The translations under genes and the position numbers were made by a program. Below the pieces are notes generated by a model. It saw only the letters and a program-made list of their open reading frames with translations. It was not told the DNA's origin and did not search any database. From Xanthomonas sacchari (GTDB taxonomy: Bacteria; Pseudomonadota; Gammaproteobacteria; Xanthomonadales; Xanthomonadaceae), in contig NZ_CP132343.1 in NCBI RefSeq assembly GCF_040529065.1, positions 4,464,001 to 4,528,000 on the forward strand: a stretch of DNA of 64,000 nucleotides, written 5' to 3'. Shown here one piece after another: positions 10,187-19,011 of the stretch. Position 1 is the stretch's first letter. Each line of letters opens with the position of its first letter.

Positions 10187-11008
10187 CTAGCCGCGGCGCG
10201 CGGCGGCCTGTTCTTCCTCCAGCGCCTTCACCCGCGCCGGCAGGAACGGATAGATCAGCCACTGGTAGGCGGCACCGCCGATCACGCCGCCGATCAGCGG
10301 GCCGACGATCGGGATCCACCAGTAATTGTCGGCCGACGGCAGCGCCGAGGAGCCCCAGCCGGCGACGTAGGCGAACAGGCGCGGGCCGAAATCGCGGGCC
10401 GGATTGATCGCCCAGGCTTCCAGATAACCCATCGAGGCGCCGATGGTGGCCACCAGCAGGCCGATGATCAGCGCACCGGAATTGGCGGTGGGCGCAGCCT
10501 CGTTGTAGCGCTCGGTGATGGCGAAGATGCCGAAGATCAGGAACGCGGTCAGGATGACCTGGTCGCGCAACGCGTGCATCGGCGTGATCGCCAGGCCCGG
10601 CGCGGTGAAGAACACCCCGGCCGCGCCGCCGCCGGCGCGGGTGAGATGCTGGGCCTGGTTGTAGTGGTCGATCACCGGCGCGAACAGCAGGTAGACGATC
10701 CACGCGCCGAGAAACGCACCGATCACCTGGGCGACCCAGTACGGCAGCACCTTGGGCCAGGGAAAGCCGCGGTACAGCGCCAGCGCCAGGGTTACCGCCG
10801 GATTGGCGTGGGTGCCGGACACCGAGCCGGTGACGTAGATGGCGATGGTCACCGCCAGGCCCCAGGCGATGCACACGCCCCAGTAGGCGTGCTGGTACGG
10901 GCTGGGGTCGTAGAGCACGTACATGCACGCCACCGAGCAGCCGAAGGCGATGATGATCAGCATCGCGATCGCCTCGGAAATCAGTTCGCCCACCAGTTGC
11001 CGGCTCAT
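10187..11008 (-). CDS. glpF: Glycerol facilitator (aquaglyceroporin)
   Basis: Inner-membrane channel that lets glycerol enter. The 273-residue MIP protein has six hydrophobic helices and both half-helix motifs, THANPAVTLA and INPARDFGPR; the Asp after the second NPA-R is the hallmark of glycerol-conducting rather than water-only channels. The start at 11008 is preferred over the ATG six bases upstream because GGGAGG then sits 7 bases ahead. Acidic/basic C-terminal tail (KALEEEQAAARRG) is cytoplasmic. Confidence 0.94.
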   Translation of the reverse strand: MSRQLVGELISEAIAMLIIIAFGCSVACMYVLYDPSPYQHAYWGVCIAWGLAVTIAIYVTGSVSGTHANPAVTLALALYRGFPWPKVLPYWVAQVIGAFLGAWIVYLLFAPVIDHYNQAQHLTRAGGGAAGVFFTAPGLAITPMHALRDQVILTAFLIFGIFAITERYNEAAPTANSGALIIGLLVATIGASMGYLEAWAINPARDFGPRLFAYVAGWGSSALPSADNYWWIPIVGPLIGGVIGGAAYQWLIYPFLPARVKALEEEQAAARRG

Positions 11009-11167
11009 GCCCATGCCTCCCGGCCTGCCGTCGTTGCCGCTGTCGATCCACCCATGCCTGCCACCCTCCACGGTTGCGTCCAGGTTCGTGCGCCGCGGCG
11101 GGGGCCGGGCGCAGCGCGATTGTGCACGCGCCGCCGCGGCCCGAACCGGACCGACGGCAGCGTTCGA

Positions 11168-12682
11168 TCAAGCCGGTGCCGCGGCCAGCGTGGCCGGCGC
11201 CTGTTGCAGGTAGGCGACCAGGCGCTGGCGTCCGGCCGCGTCCACGCGCAGGCCGAGCTTGCTCCGCCGCCACAGCAAATCCTCTGCCTCCACCACCCAC
11301 TCGTGCTGGCGCAGGTAGTCGACCTCGGCCTGGTACAGGTCGGCACCGAAGTGCTGGCCCAGGTCCTGCAGCGAGGCGGCATCGCCCAGCAGCGTGTCCG
11401 CGCGGGTACCGTAGTTGCGTGCCAGCCGCTGCGCGGTGGCCTCGGGCAGCCACGGCCGGGCCGCGCGCAGCTCGCGCGCCAGCGTGGCGATGTCGCTGCG
11501 CTCGCCGCCGGGCAGCGGCGCACCGTGCGCGGTCCAGGCCGGCGCCTTGCGTCCGGCATGCGCGGTCAGCCGGTCCACCGCCTCCTCGGCGAGCTTGCGG
11601 TAGGTGGTGAGCTTGCCGCCGAACACGTTGAGCAGGGCCGCACCGTCGCGCGTGTCCAGTTCCAGCAGGTAGTCGCGGGTGACCTCGGCGGCGTTGTCCT
11701 CCTCGTCGTCGAGCAGCGGGCGCACGCCGCTGTAGCTCCACACCACGTCGTCCGGAGCGATCTGCTTGCGGAAGTAGCGGTTGGCCGCTTCGCACAGATA
11801 GCGCGTCTCCTCGCCGTCAATGCGCGGCGCGGCCGGGTCGGCGCGGTAGTCGACGTCGGTGGTACCGATCAGGGTGTAGTCCTGCTCGTAGGGAATGGCG
11901 AAGACGATGCGCCGGTCCGGCTGCTGGAAGATGTAGGCGTGGTCGTGCTCGAACAGCCGCGGCACCACGATGTGGCTGCCCTTGACCAGGCGCAGCGCGT
12001 GATCGTGGTCGACGTGCGCCACCTCGTCCAGGAACTGCACCGCCCACGGTCCGGCGGCATTGACCAAGGACCGCGCGCGCAGTTCCTCGCGGCGGCCGTC
12101 GGCGTGCTGCAGCTGCACCTGCCACAGGCCGTCGACGCGGCGTGCGCCGACGCAGCGGGTGCGGGTGAGGATGCGCGCGCCGCGCTGCGCGGCGTCCATC
12201 GCGTTGAGCACCACCAGTCGCGCGTCCTGCACCCAGGCGTCGGAATAGACGAAACCGGTGCGGAACTCCTCGCGCAGCGGCGCGCCCACCGGGTGCGTGC
12301 GCAGCGCCAGGCGTCGCGACCCCGGCAGGGTGCGGCGGCCGCGGCCGAGGTGGTCGTACAGGAACAGTCCGGTGCGGATCATCCACGCCGGACGCAGGTG
12401 CGGCTGATGCGGCAGCAGGAAGCGCAGCGGCCAGATGATGTGCGGGGCCAGCCGCAGCAGCACCTCGCGCTCGGCCAGGGCCTTGCCGACCAGGGCGAAC
12501 TCGTACTGCTCCAGGTAGCGCAGGCCGCCGTGGATCAGCTTGGTGCTGGCGCTGGACGTATGCGCGGCCAGATCGTCGCGCTCGCACAGGCACACCGACA
12601 ACCCGCGGCCCACCGCGTCGCGGGCGATGCCCACGCCGTTGATGCCGCCACCGACCACCAGCACATCGTAGGTCTCACGCAT
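11168..12682 (-). CDS. glpD: Aerobic glycerol-3-phosphate dehydrogenase
   Basis: FAD enzyme at the inner membrane that oxidises glycerol-3-phosphate to dihydroxyacetone phosphate and passes electrons to quinone. The 504-residue protein begins with the FAD-binding VVGGGINGVGIARDAVGRG segment, then STKLIHGGLRYLEQYEF and the conserved VNAAGPWA and NVFGGKLTTYRKLAEEA motifs. The C-terminal DAO_C domain (about 390-500) is complete. The start at 12682 puts the Rossmann motif at residue ~8 as usual; the upstream in-frame stretch overlaps the operator region and is not coding. Confidence 0.95.
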   Translation of the reverse strand: MRETYDVLVVGGGINGVGIARDAVGRGLSVCLCERDDLAAHTSSASTKLIHGGLRYLEQYEFALVGKALAEREVLLRLAPHIIWPLRFLLPHQPHLRPAWMIRTGLFLYDHLGRGRRTLPGSRRLALRTHPVGAPLREEFRTGFVYSDAWVQDARLVVLNAMDAAQRGARILTRTRCVGARRVDGLWQVQLQHADGRREELRARSLVNAAGPWAVQFLDEVAHVDHDHALRLVKGSHIVVPRLFEHDHAYIFQQPDRRIVFAIPYEQDYTLIGTTDVDYRADPAAPRIDGEETRYLCEAANRYFRKQIAPDDVVWSYSGVRPLLDDEEDNAAEVTRDYLLELDTRDGAALLNVFGGKLTTYRKLAEEAVDRLTAHAGRKAPAWTAHGAPLPGGERSDIATLARELRAARPWLPEATAQRLARNYGTRADTLLGDAASLQDLGQHFGADLYQAEVDYLRQHEWVVEAEDLLWRRSKLGLRVDAAGRQRLVAYLQQAPATLAAAPA

Positions 12683-12753
12683 AGCCGACTCCGGAAGTGT
12701 CGTGTCCGGGCCCGGCAACCGGCCGGGGTCAGGACTGAGGACGAAAAGATCGT

Positions 12754-12773
12754 AAACGAACATTTCCGAACAT
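12754..12773. promoter_or_regulatory. GlpR operator-like tandem half-sites upstream of glpD
   Basis: Two copies of CGAACAT (12757-12763 and 12767-12773) are spaced exactly 10 bp apart in the leader of glpD, in an AT-rich patch. The reverse complement ATGTTCG is the core half-site of known GlpR operators. Repressor binding here would block transcription of glpDFK. Confidence 0.6.
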
Positions 12774-12911
12774 ATCACGCTGCACTGCAGCGTGGCGTCG
12801 ACGGCATCCTGCAAACCGGCCGTAACCAGCCAGTGGCTTAGCTCAGAGACAGCCAAACGGGCGCACAGGGCCGCTGCGGCGCGATGATCGCTCCACATCA
12901 CGCAACATTAA

Positions 12912-12928
12912 CGAAACAATCCGAACAC
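12912..12928. promoter_or_regulatory. Second GlpR operator-like site near the end of glpR
   Basis: CGAAACA (12912-12918) and CGAACAC (12922-12928) repeat the 10 bp phasing of the site at 12757-12773, about 155 bp further upstream of glpD. The element lies just after the glpR stop codon and could be an auxiliary operator. Confidence 0.45.
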
Positions 12929-12965
12929 GCGCCCTGTACCACCCCGATGGCAGGACCGGCCTCGC

Positions 12966-13808
12966 TCAGTCCGCGGCCGCATCCAGCGGCGGCGCGCCCT
13001 GGTCGGCCGCATCGCCCTCGGCAACGAACACGCGGGTGCCGGCCGCCTCCAGCACTGCGGCCAGCTCGGCCGGCGGCGCGCGGTCGGTGAACCAGGCGTG
13101 CACCCGCCCGATCGGCCCCAGCCGGACCATCGCGTTGCGACCGAGCTTGCTGTGGTCGGCGGCCAGGAACACCTGCCGCGAGTGCTCGATGATCGCCTGC
13201 GCCACCCGCACCTCGTGGAAGTCGAAATCCAGCAGGGTGCCGTCCGGATCGATGCCGGAGATGCCGATCACGCCGAAATCCACCTTGAACTGGCGGATCA
13301 GCTCGATGGTGGCCTCGCCGGTGACGCCCTGGTCGCGGCCGCGCACGCGCCCGCCGGCCACCATCACCTCGAAGCTGGGGTTGGCGCTCATCATCACCGC
13401 GACGTTGAGGTTGTTGGTGATCACGCGCAGGCCGCTGTGGCCCATCAGCGCGCGCGCCACATCCTCGTTGGTGGTGCCGATGTTGATGAACAACGACGCG
13501 TCGTCGGGAATGTGCTGCGCCAGCAACGTGGCGATGCGCCGCTTCTCCTGCGCCTGCAGCGACTTGCGCGCTGCGTAGGCCAGGTTCTCCACGCTCGACG
13601 GCAGGCTCACCCCGCCGTGGTAACGGCGCAGCACGCCGGCTTCGCACAGCAGGGTCAGGTCGCGGCGGATGGTCTGCGGCGTCACCTCGAAACGTGCTGC
13701 CAGCCCTTCCACTTCGGCATAGCCCTGCTGGCGTACCAGCGCCACCAGTTGCTCCTGGCGCGGATTGAGCGCAGAGACTGCGTTCGGCTTGGGAATCGAA
13801 TGGTCCAT
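12966..13808 (-). CDS. glpR: Glycerol-3-phosphate regulon repressor (DeoR family)
   Basis: A 280-residue DeoR-family regulator. The N-terminal winged helix (about 15-70: NPRQEQLVALVRQQGYAEVE, then TPQTIRRDLTLLCEAGVLRRYHGG) is followed by the sugar-phosphate-binding domain with the INIGTTNEDVARAL and VGxE-like GVIGISGIDPDG loops. It sits directly upstream of glpD in the same direction. The effector should be glycerol-3-phosphate (family knowledge). The start at 13808 is the most likely; there is no strong ribosome binding site, and an ATG six codons upstream is possible. The tail after residue 260 is Ala/Asp-rich. Confidence 0.9.
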   Translation of the reverse strand: MDHSIPKPNAVSALNPRQEQLVALVRQQGYAEVEGLAARFEVTPQTIRRDLTLLCEAGVLRRYHGGVSLPSSVENLAYAARKSLQAQEKRRIATLLAQHIPDDASLFINIGTTNEDVARALMGHSGLRVITNNLNVAVMMSANPSFEVMVAGGRVRGRDQGVTGEATIELIRQFKVDFGVIGISGIDPDGTLLDFDFHEVRVAQAIIEHSRQVFLAADHSKLGRNAMVRLGPIGRVHAWFTDRAPPAELAAVLEAAGTRVFVAEGDAADQGAPPLDAAAD

Positions 13809-13968
13809 GCGCCGATGATGGCGCATGCGCCCGCGGATGCAACCGCGCCGCATACACACCCTCGGTGAACCGCAGCCATGGGCTGGGCCTGCGCGGTCTA
13901 CGCGTCGATGCGGGCCAGCGCCTAGACTAGCGCCCCTCGCCGGGCCTGCCGGCACTCCTGCACCGATC

Positions 13969-14442
13969 ATGCTCAACAACGACATCCTGCGCTCCATCCG
14001 CTACATGCTCGACCTGAGCGACCAGAAGATCGTCGATCTGGCGCACCTCGCCGATCCCGCGTTCCCGATCGACAAGGCGCAGATCCCGGCGTGGCTGAAG
14101 AAGGAGGACGAAGAGGGCTTCGTCGAATGCAGCGACGCGGTGCTGGCGCATGTGCTGGACGGGCTGGTGTTCCACTACCGCGGCCGCGACGAGAGCCTGC
14201 CGCCGCGCCCGGTGGAGGCGCGCATCACCAACAACGTGGTGCTGAAGAAGCTGCGCGTGGCGTTCCAGCTCAAGGACGTGGACATGCACCAGATCTTCGA
14301 CGCCGCCGGTTTCCCGGTGTCCAAGCCGGAACTGTCGGCGCTGTTCCGGCAGCCGGAACACAAGAATTTCCGCCTGTGCGGCGACCAGTTGCTGCGCAAC
14401 TTCCTCAAGGGCCTGACCCTGCGCGTGCGCGGCGCCGGCTGA
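13969..14442 (+). CDS. DUF1456 (YehS-like) protein
   Basis: A 157-residue protein with the two-fold repeat typical of DUF1456: NNDILRSIRYMLDLSDQKIV at the N-terminus and NNVVLKKLRVAFQLKDVDM at about 85-103, each followed by a GF/DPAFP-type and SKPELSALFR helix. The family is conserved in gamma-proteobacteria with no established function. Soluble, no signal. Stands alone between divergent glpR and the HDOD gene. Confidence 0.85.
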   Translation: MLNNDILRSIRYMLDLSDQKIVDLAHLADPAFPIDKAQIPAWLKKEDEEGFVECSDAVLAHVLDGLVFHYRGRDESLPPRPVEARITNNVVLKKLRVAFQLKDVDMHQIFDAAGFPVSKPELSALFRQPEHKNFRLCGDQLLRNFLKGLTLRVRGAG

Positions 14443-14599
14443 GCCGCGTCCTCCGCTGCAGCAGGGCGCGGCCGTCGCCGCGGGACCGGGTTTCCACACG
14501 CCGGCCATCGCGAATCGGTAGGATGCGCGCATTCCGCCACCGTGGCGGCGCGGCCGGCTGCCGGCCCTGCCCGCCTCCCGTTCCGTTCCGAGGGTCCCC

Positions 14600-15418
14600 A
14601 TGAAGCTAGAGGCGCTGTTCGACCAGTTGCACACCCTGCCGACCATTCCCCAGGTGGCGCAGGACCTGATCCTGCAGTTCGATGCACCGGGCACCAGCCT
14701 GGACGCCGTGGCGCGCAACATCGAGCGGGACCCGGTGATCGCGGCCAAGGTGCTGCGGCTGGCCAACTCGGCGCGCTTCCGCGGCGCGCGCGACTCCACC
14801 ACGGTGGAAGACGCGGCGCTGCGCCTGGGCTTCAATACCTTGCGCACCCTGGTGCTGGCCTCCTCGGTGACCGGCGCGTTCCATGCGCCGGCGCATTTCG
14901 ACCTGCGCGCGTTCTGGCTGCACAGCTTCGAAGTGGCCGGCGTGTGCCGGCTGCTGGCGCGGCAGAAGGGCCTGGACGCAGAGACCGCGTTCACCTGCGG
15001 CATGATGCACAACATCGGCGAACTGCTGATCCAGACCGGCGCGCCCGACTACGCCGCGCAACTGCACCCGGACGCCTCCTCCAGCGGCCGCGCCGCCGAC
15101 GAGACCGTGCAACTGGGCTTCGGCTACCCGGAAGTGGGCGCCGAGCTGGCGCGGCGCTGGCATCTGCCGCAGGTGATCCAGACCGCCATCGCCTTCCAGG
15201 CGCGGCCGCTGCAGGCGCCGGAAGGCGAGCCGATGCCGAAGGTCGTCGCCCAGGCCGCGCTGGTCGCCGACGCGCTGCAGCGCGACGGCGGCGCCAACGA
15301 CCAGGCGCGGCAGGCGGTGACCGGCCCGCTGCTGGACGACGTGGATCTGGACGCGCTGTTCGCCGCGCTGCCGGACGTGATCGAGGCCGATCGCGCGTTT
15401 ACCGAGATGTTGAAGTAA
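14600..15418 (+). CDS. HDOD domain protein
   Basis: A 272-residue single-domain HDOD protein. The domain spans about 10-205, from LPTIPQVAQDLI through the conserved VLRLANSARF segment (50-60) and GMMHNIGELLI (about 135-145) to the VGAELARRWHLP motif. HDOD proteins lack the catalytic HD pair and act in signalling, often with c-di-GMP or chemotaxis-like systems. Here no effector domain is fused, so the partner is unknown. A start with CGAGGG ahead of the ATG fits. Cytoplasmic. Confidence 0.85.
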   Translation: MKLEALFDQLHTLPTIPQVAQDLILQFDAPGTSLDAVARNIERDPVIAAKVLRLANSARFRGARDSTTVEDAALRLGFNTLRTLVLASSVTGAFHAPAHFDLRAFWLHSFEVAGVCRLLARQKGLDAETAFTCGMMHNIGELLIQTGAPDYAAQLHPDASSSGRAADETVQLGFGYPEVGAELARRWHLPQVIQTAIAFQARPLQAPEGEPMPKVVAQAALVADALQRDGGANDQARQAVTGPLLDDVDLDALFAALPDVIEADRAFTEMLK

Positions 15419-15482
15419 GAGACGCCGCCGGGACGCGGCGGTAGCGCGGTGTCGGTCGCTTCCCCGCTTCCCCGCTTCGCCG

Positions 15483-15531
15483 CACCCTCATCCGGCGCTA
15501 CGCGCCACCTTCTCCCGGTGGGAGAAGGGGT
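15483..15531. repeat. Family B palindromic repeat overlapping the exonuclease stop
   Basis: CACCCTCATCCGGCGC-TACGCGCCACC followed by the TTCTCCCGGTGGGAGAA stem. The last ~12 codons of the exonuclease III gene, encoding KSPLLPPGEGGA, are inside this element. Confidence 0.8.
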
Positions 15532-16646
15532 GATTTGCGGCGTGTGCCGCGGCGCGTGGGCGTCTGCGGCACCGCGCTCTCGGCGCGTGGCTTGCGCGCT
15601 TTCGGCGTCTTCTCTTTTGTCGTCTTCGTCTTTGTCGCCTTTGCGCTTGCCTTCTTTGTTGCCGGCGCCGGGGGCGTCGATGTCGCCGCGGTCTTGGTCG
15701 TCGTCTTGCGCTTGGGCCGCGCTGCCGCCTTCGCCGCTGAGGACGTCGCGCCAGACGCGGATGTACCTGCCGCTTTCTTCGCAGCGCCGCGCGTGGTCTT
15801 GCTTCCAGCGCGTTCGGCACTGCGCCTCGGCTTGGCCGACGATTTGGCTGCACCGCGGGCCGGCGACGCGCCTAGCGTGACCCAGGTCGGCGCATGGTCG
15901 CTGGCATGCGGCAGGTCGCGCACCCAGCGGTCCACGCCGGCGTCGCGCAGGCGCTTGGCCAGCGGCGGATTCAACAGCAGGTGGTCGATGCGCAGCCCGG
16001 CATCGCGCTGCCAGTGCTGGCGGAAATAGTCCCAGAACGTGTACACGCGGCGCTCGCCGTGCACTTCGCGCAGACTGTCGGCCCACCCCTGCGCCAGCAA
16101 CTCGGCATAGGCCTGGCGGCTTTCCGGCTGCAGCAACGCGTCGCGCCGCCACGAGGCCGGGTTGTAGATGTCCGCATCGGTGGGCACCACGTTGAAGTCG
16201 CCGATCAGCGCCACCGGGTGCGGCAGCGCCACCAGGTGCTGCGCATGCCGCTGCAGCCGTGCGAACCAGTCCAGCTTGTAGTCGAACTTCGGCCCTGGGC
16301 GCGGATTGCCGTTGGGCAGGTACAGGCAGCCGACCAGCACGCCGTGCGCCATCGCCTCGATGTAGCGGCTCTGGGTGTCGCGCGGATCGCCAGGCAGGCC
16401 GCGCCGGCTCTCGACCGGGTCGCAGCCCTTGGCCAGCAGCGCCACGCCGTTCCAGCCCGACTGCCCCATCCACACCGCACCGTAGCCGGCGGCATGCAGC
16501 TCGGCCAGCGGGAAGCCGGCGTCCACGCTCTTGAGTTCCTGCAGCCCGACGATGTCCGGCGCCTCGCGCTGCAACCACTGCAGCAGCTGCGGCAAGCGGC
16601 TGCGGATACCGTTGACGTTGTAGGTGGCGATCTTGAGCGTCTCCAT
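15498..16646 (-). CDS. xth: Exodeoxyribonuclease III with a histone H1-like C-terminal tail
   Basis: Residues 1-259 form a complete AP endonuclease/exonuclease III core: N10 in ATYNVNGIR, E37 in LQELK, Y109 in YLPNG, D150 and N152 in GDFNVVP, D221 in RIDHLLLN, and D250-H251 in SDHAPT. The enzyme repairs abasic sites and blocked 3' ends. Residues 260-382 are an extra Lys/Ala/Thr/Ser-rich basic tail with K-K-A-A and T-K-T-K motifs like bacterial histone H1 proteins, ending in a peptide (KSPLLPPGEGGA) encoded by a palindromic repeat. The normal family length is about 255-270 residues, so the tail is an addition; it probably increases DNA binding. Divergent from the 68-residue gene at 16721. Confidence 0.92.
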   Translation of the reverse strand: METLKIATYNVNGIRSRLPQLLQWLQREAPDIVGLQELKSVDAGFPLAELHAAGYGAVWMGQSGWNGVALLAKGCDPVESRRGLPGDPRDTQSRYIEAMAHGVLVGCLYLPNGNPRPGPKFDYKLDWFARLQRHAQHLVALPHPVALIGDFNVVPTDADIYNPASWRRDALLQPESRQAYAELLAQGWADSLREVHGERRVYTFWDYFRQHWQRDAGLRIDHLLLNPPLAKRLRDAGVDRWVRDLPHASDHAPTWVTLGASPARGAAKSSAKPRRSAERAGSKTTRGAAKKAAGTSASGATSSAAKAAARPKRKTTTKTAATSTPPAPATKKASAKATKTKTTKEKTPKARKPRAESAVPQTPTRRGTRRKSPLLPPGEGGA

Positions 16647-16720
16647 CCGGCGCGCCTGCAGAACCTGCCATCACCTTCGCCTCGCTACCCTCGTCGCATC
16701 GTGAAAACGGGAGCCGCCGC

Positions 16721-16927
16721 ATGACCCCGCTCGACAAACCCCTGCGCCGCGCACTGGAGATCGACGGCGTGCACTACACCCTGACCGTGGACCCGGAAGG
16801 CCTGAAGCTCACCGAGAAAGGTCGTCGCAAAGGCCTGGATTTGCGCTGGAGTGCGCTGGTCAGCGGCGACGCCGCCTTGGCCACCGCGCTGCAGGCGTCG
16901 CTGGCCGATCGTCCGGGCAAGCGCTGA
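16721..16927 (+). CDS. Conserved small protein, unknown function
   Basis: A 68-residue protein preceded by GGGAG seven bases ahead of the ATG. It reads as a small beta sheet (YTLTVDPEGLKLTEKGRRKGLDLRW) followed by a helix (AALATALQASLAD). The pattern of a ligand- or nucleic-acid-binding mini-domain is seen but I cannot name a family. Divergently oriented to the exonuclease III gene with 74 bp between. Confidence 0.7.
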   Translation: MTPLDKPLRRALEIDGVHYTLTVDPEGLKLTEKGRRKGLDLRWSALVSGDAALATALQASLADRPGKR

Positions 16928-17014
16928 GCGTCAGCCAGGCCGGCGCCACGCGGGCAAACGTGGCCGCCGATGGTGCTATCGTCGCGGCTTCGGCAACCAG
17001 CAGGGAGCGGGCGG

Positions 17015-17509
17015 ATGCACAGGCGCAACGGTGGTGCTGTCGGGACCAGTCAACGACGCGCTCGGCGCACCGGATGGGTCATGGGCCCACTGCTGCTCGC
17101 CCTGCTGCCCCTGGCGACGCACGCGGCGCCGGACGTGCCGGACAGCCTGCGCGTGTCCAGTACCAACACCTACGCCGCGGGCACGCCCGAATGGCGGCAG
17201 GTGCGCGATTGGCTGGCGAAGCAAAAAACGCGCGGAGACGTGATGAGCATGGGCAATCTCGACCGGCTCGGCCCCATCGTCCTGAGCTACGCGAGGGCGC
17301 TGCACGGCGTCCAGACCCGGGCGCCCGAACCGCTGCCGCTACCCGACCAGGGCGCGCCAGGCGACAGCATCGCCATCGCCAGTTGCATCGGCGGCGTGAG
17401 GCAGTCGTGGATCTACGGCGTCGAGACGCGACCCGCGGATGCGTGGACCCTTACATCGTTTGCCACCTCGCAGACTGCGGATTGCAAGCAGGCCGATGGC
17501 ACGCATTGA
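17015..17509 (+). CDS. Secreted protein of unknown function
   Basis: A 164-residue protein. The start at 17015 follows AGGGAG. A basic N-region (RRARR) leads into a hydrophobic stretch (MGPLLLALLPLATHAA) with a likely signal peptidase site after THA near residue 38. A later ATG at the hydrophobic stretch is an alternative start. The mature ~125 residues contain two Cys (SCIGG and ADCKQ) that may pair. No family recognised. Confidence 0.65.
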   Translation: MHRRNGGAVGTSQRRARRTGWVMGPLLLALLPLATHAAPDVPDSLRVSSTNTYAAGTPEWRQVRDWLAKQKTRGDVMSMGNLDRLGPIVLSYARALHGVQTRAPEPLPLPDQGAPGDSIAIASCIGGVRQSWIYGVETRPADAWTLTSFATSQTADCKQADGTH

Positions 17510-18135
17510 CTCCGCAACCTGCCGCACCTCCGCAGGTGCGGCTAGCGCTGGTGCCAGCCGTTCTTTTTTGCCGCGACTCGGCGAGGCCAACATGCCCTGG
17601 TACCGCGACGGGTGCGATCGCTGACGCCTCATCGCGGCTGAAGCCGCTCCTACGGGGCGCCTCGCGGGGGTGATCGGCGCATCCAGCGACGAAGTCGACA
17701 CCGATGGGCATCGACGTCGCCAACCGCCCCTCCCATCCCATCACGCACCGCAAGAGCCCTGTACGAACGGCATCAGCCGCGACGAACGAAGCACACCAGC
17801 CATCCGTTCCTGAAAGCAGTCGGGACTGAAGTCCCTCCCACAGTGCCCCCGCCAGCACACCGCAAGATTCCGTAGGAGCGGCTTCAGCCGCGACGAGCGA
17901 AGCAGGCCAGCCATCCGTTCCTGGAAGCAGTCGGGACTGAAGTCCCTCCCACAGTGCCCCCAGCCAGCACATCGCCGGTCCCTGTAGGAGCGGCTTCAGC
18001 CGCGACGCGCGGAGCAGACAGCGCGCGCCGGGCCGCCGGCAGCTCACCCGTGGATGCTGAAGTACACACGCCTCGGCTACCATCGCCGCGGGCGCGCCGC
18101 CGCGCGTGCCGACCGTGCCCTCACCTGCGATCGCC
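17510..18135. repeat. Repeat-rich intergenic region: tandem array of two palindrome families
   Basis: No gene. It contains family A palindromes at 17631-17654 (reverse), a partial copy at 17771-17783, then copies at 17872-17894 and 17984-18006, and family C palindromes (core GTCGGGACTGAAGTCCCTCC) at 17819-17841 and 17930-17952. These form a composite unit of about 110 bp (A, then GCGAAGCA...CCATCCGTTCCT, then C, then CAGTGCCCCC...CAGCACA) repeated roughly two and a half times in tandem. Reading frames across it on both strands are repeat artefacts. Confidence 0.85.
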
Positions 18136-18966
18136 ATGCCTTCCGCTTCGCCCCGACACGCAACAGACGCCCCGATTGGCCGCGTGCGCGCCATCGTCCG
18201 GCTCGCCGTCTGCATCGCGGCCAGCGCGCTGCTGATCCCGCCACAGTGGCTGCTGATGCGCTTCACCCGCGGCCGCGCCGCATTCGTGCTGCCGCGGCTG
18301 TGGTTCGGCTGCCTGCGGCGCGCGTTGGGCATTCGCGTCGAGGTGGTGGGCACGCCGCGCGACGCGGGCGGCACGCTGTTCGTCGGCAACCACATCTCCC
18401 ACTTCGACATCGTGGTGCTGGGTAGCCTGCTGCGCGCGCGCTTCATCGCCAAGAACGACATGGAACGCTGGCCGGGCATGCGCCACATCGGCGCGCTGGC
18501 ACAGACCGTGTTCATCAGCCGGCGTCGTCAGGATGCTGCGGCGGTGGCGGCCGCCGTGGCCGCACAACTGCGCCCGGATCACGACGTGGTGCTGTTCGCC
18601 GAGGGCACCACCTCCTCCGGCGAGCGCGTCGCACCGTTCAAGTCCAGCCTGTTCTCGCTGTTCCTCAGTGCCGACCCCGACGCGCGGCGCTGGACGCTGC
18701 AGCCGTTCACGCTGGAGGTGCGCAGCGTCGATGGGCAGCCGCTGGCGCAGGGCGGCGATCGCGATGCCTACGCCTTCTACGGCGAGATGCAGGCCGGTGC
18801 GCACGTCGCGCACTTCCTGCGCCTGTCCGGTGCGGTGGTCAGGGTGACCTTCCACGCGCCGATCGCGGTGGCGCCGGGCAGCGACCGCAAGGCACTGGCC
18901 GCGCAGCTGCATGGCATCGTGGCCTCGGCGCTGCCGGCTGCGTCGACGAATGCCGCCGCGGCCTAG
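18136..18966 (+). CDS. 1-acyl-sn-glycerol-3-phosphate acyltransferase (PlsC-like)
   Basis: A 276-residue membrane acyltransferase. Motif I is NHISHFD (HX4D, about residue 87-92), motif II lies around FIAKNDMERWPGMRHIG, and motif III is FAEGTTSSG. One hydrophobic segment near 17-38 (LAVCIAASALLIPPQWLLM) anchors it in the inner membrane. It should transfer an acyl chain to lysophosphatidate or another lysolipid; OlsA-type ornithine-lipid acyltransferases are an alternative. The ATG at 18136 is chosen over a GTG ten codons earlier. Confidence 0.85.
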   Translation: MPSASPRHATDAPIGRVRAIVRLAVCIAASALLIPPQWLLMRFTRGRAAFVLPRLWFGCLRRALGIRVEVVGTPRDAGGTLFVGNHISHFDIVVLGSLLRARFIAKNDMERWPGMRHIGALAQTVFISRRRQDAAAVAAAVAAQLRPDHDVVLFAEGTTSSGERVAPFKSSLFSLFLSADPDARRWTLQPFTLEVRSVDGQPLAQGGDRDAYAFYGEMQAGAHVAHFLRLSGAVVRVTFHAPIAVAPGSDRKALAAQLHGIVASALPAASTNAAAA

Positions 18967-19011
18967 GATGGCGTGTCTTACTGGCGTGCGCGGGCGATGC
19001 CCGACGGCGCG

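Noticed and set aside
17451-18515. 354-codon - strand frame across the repeat region
   Set aside because: Its translation contains repeated LWEGLQSRLL peptides that come from the tandem palindromes; no family or start signal.
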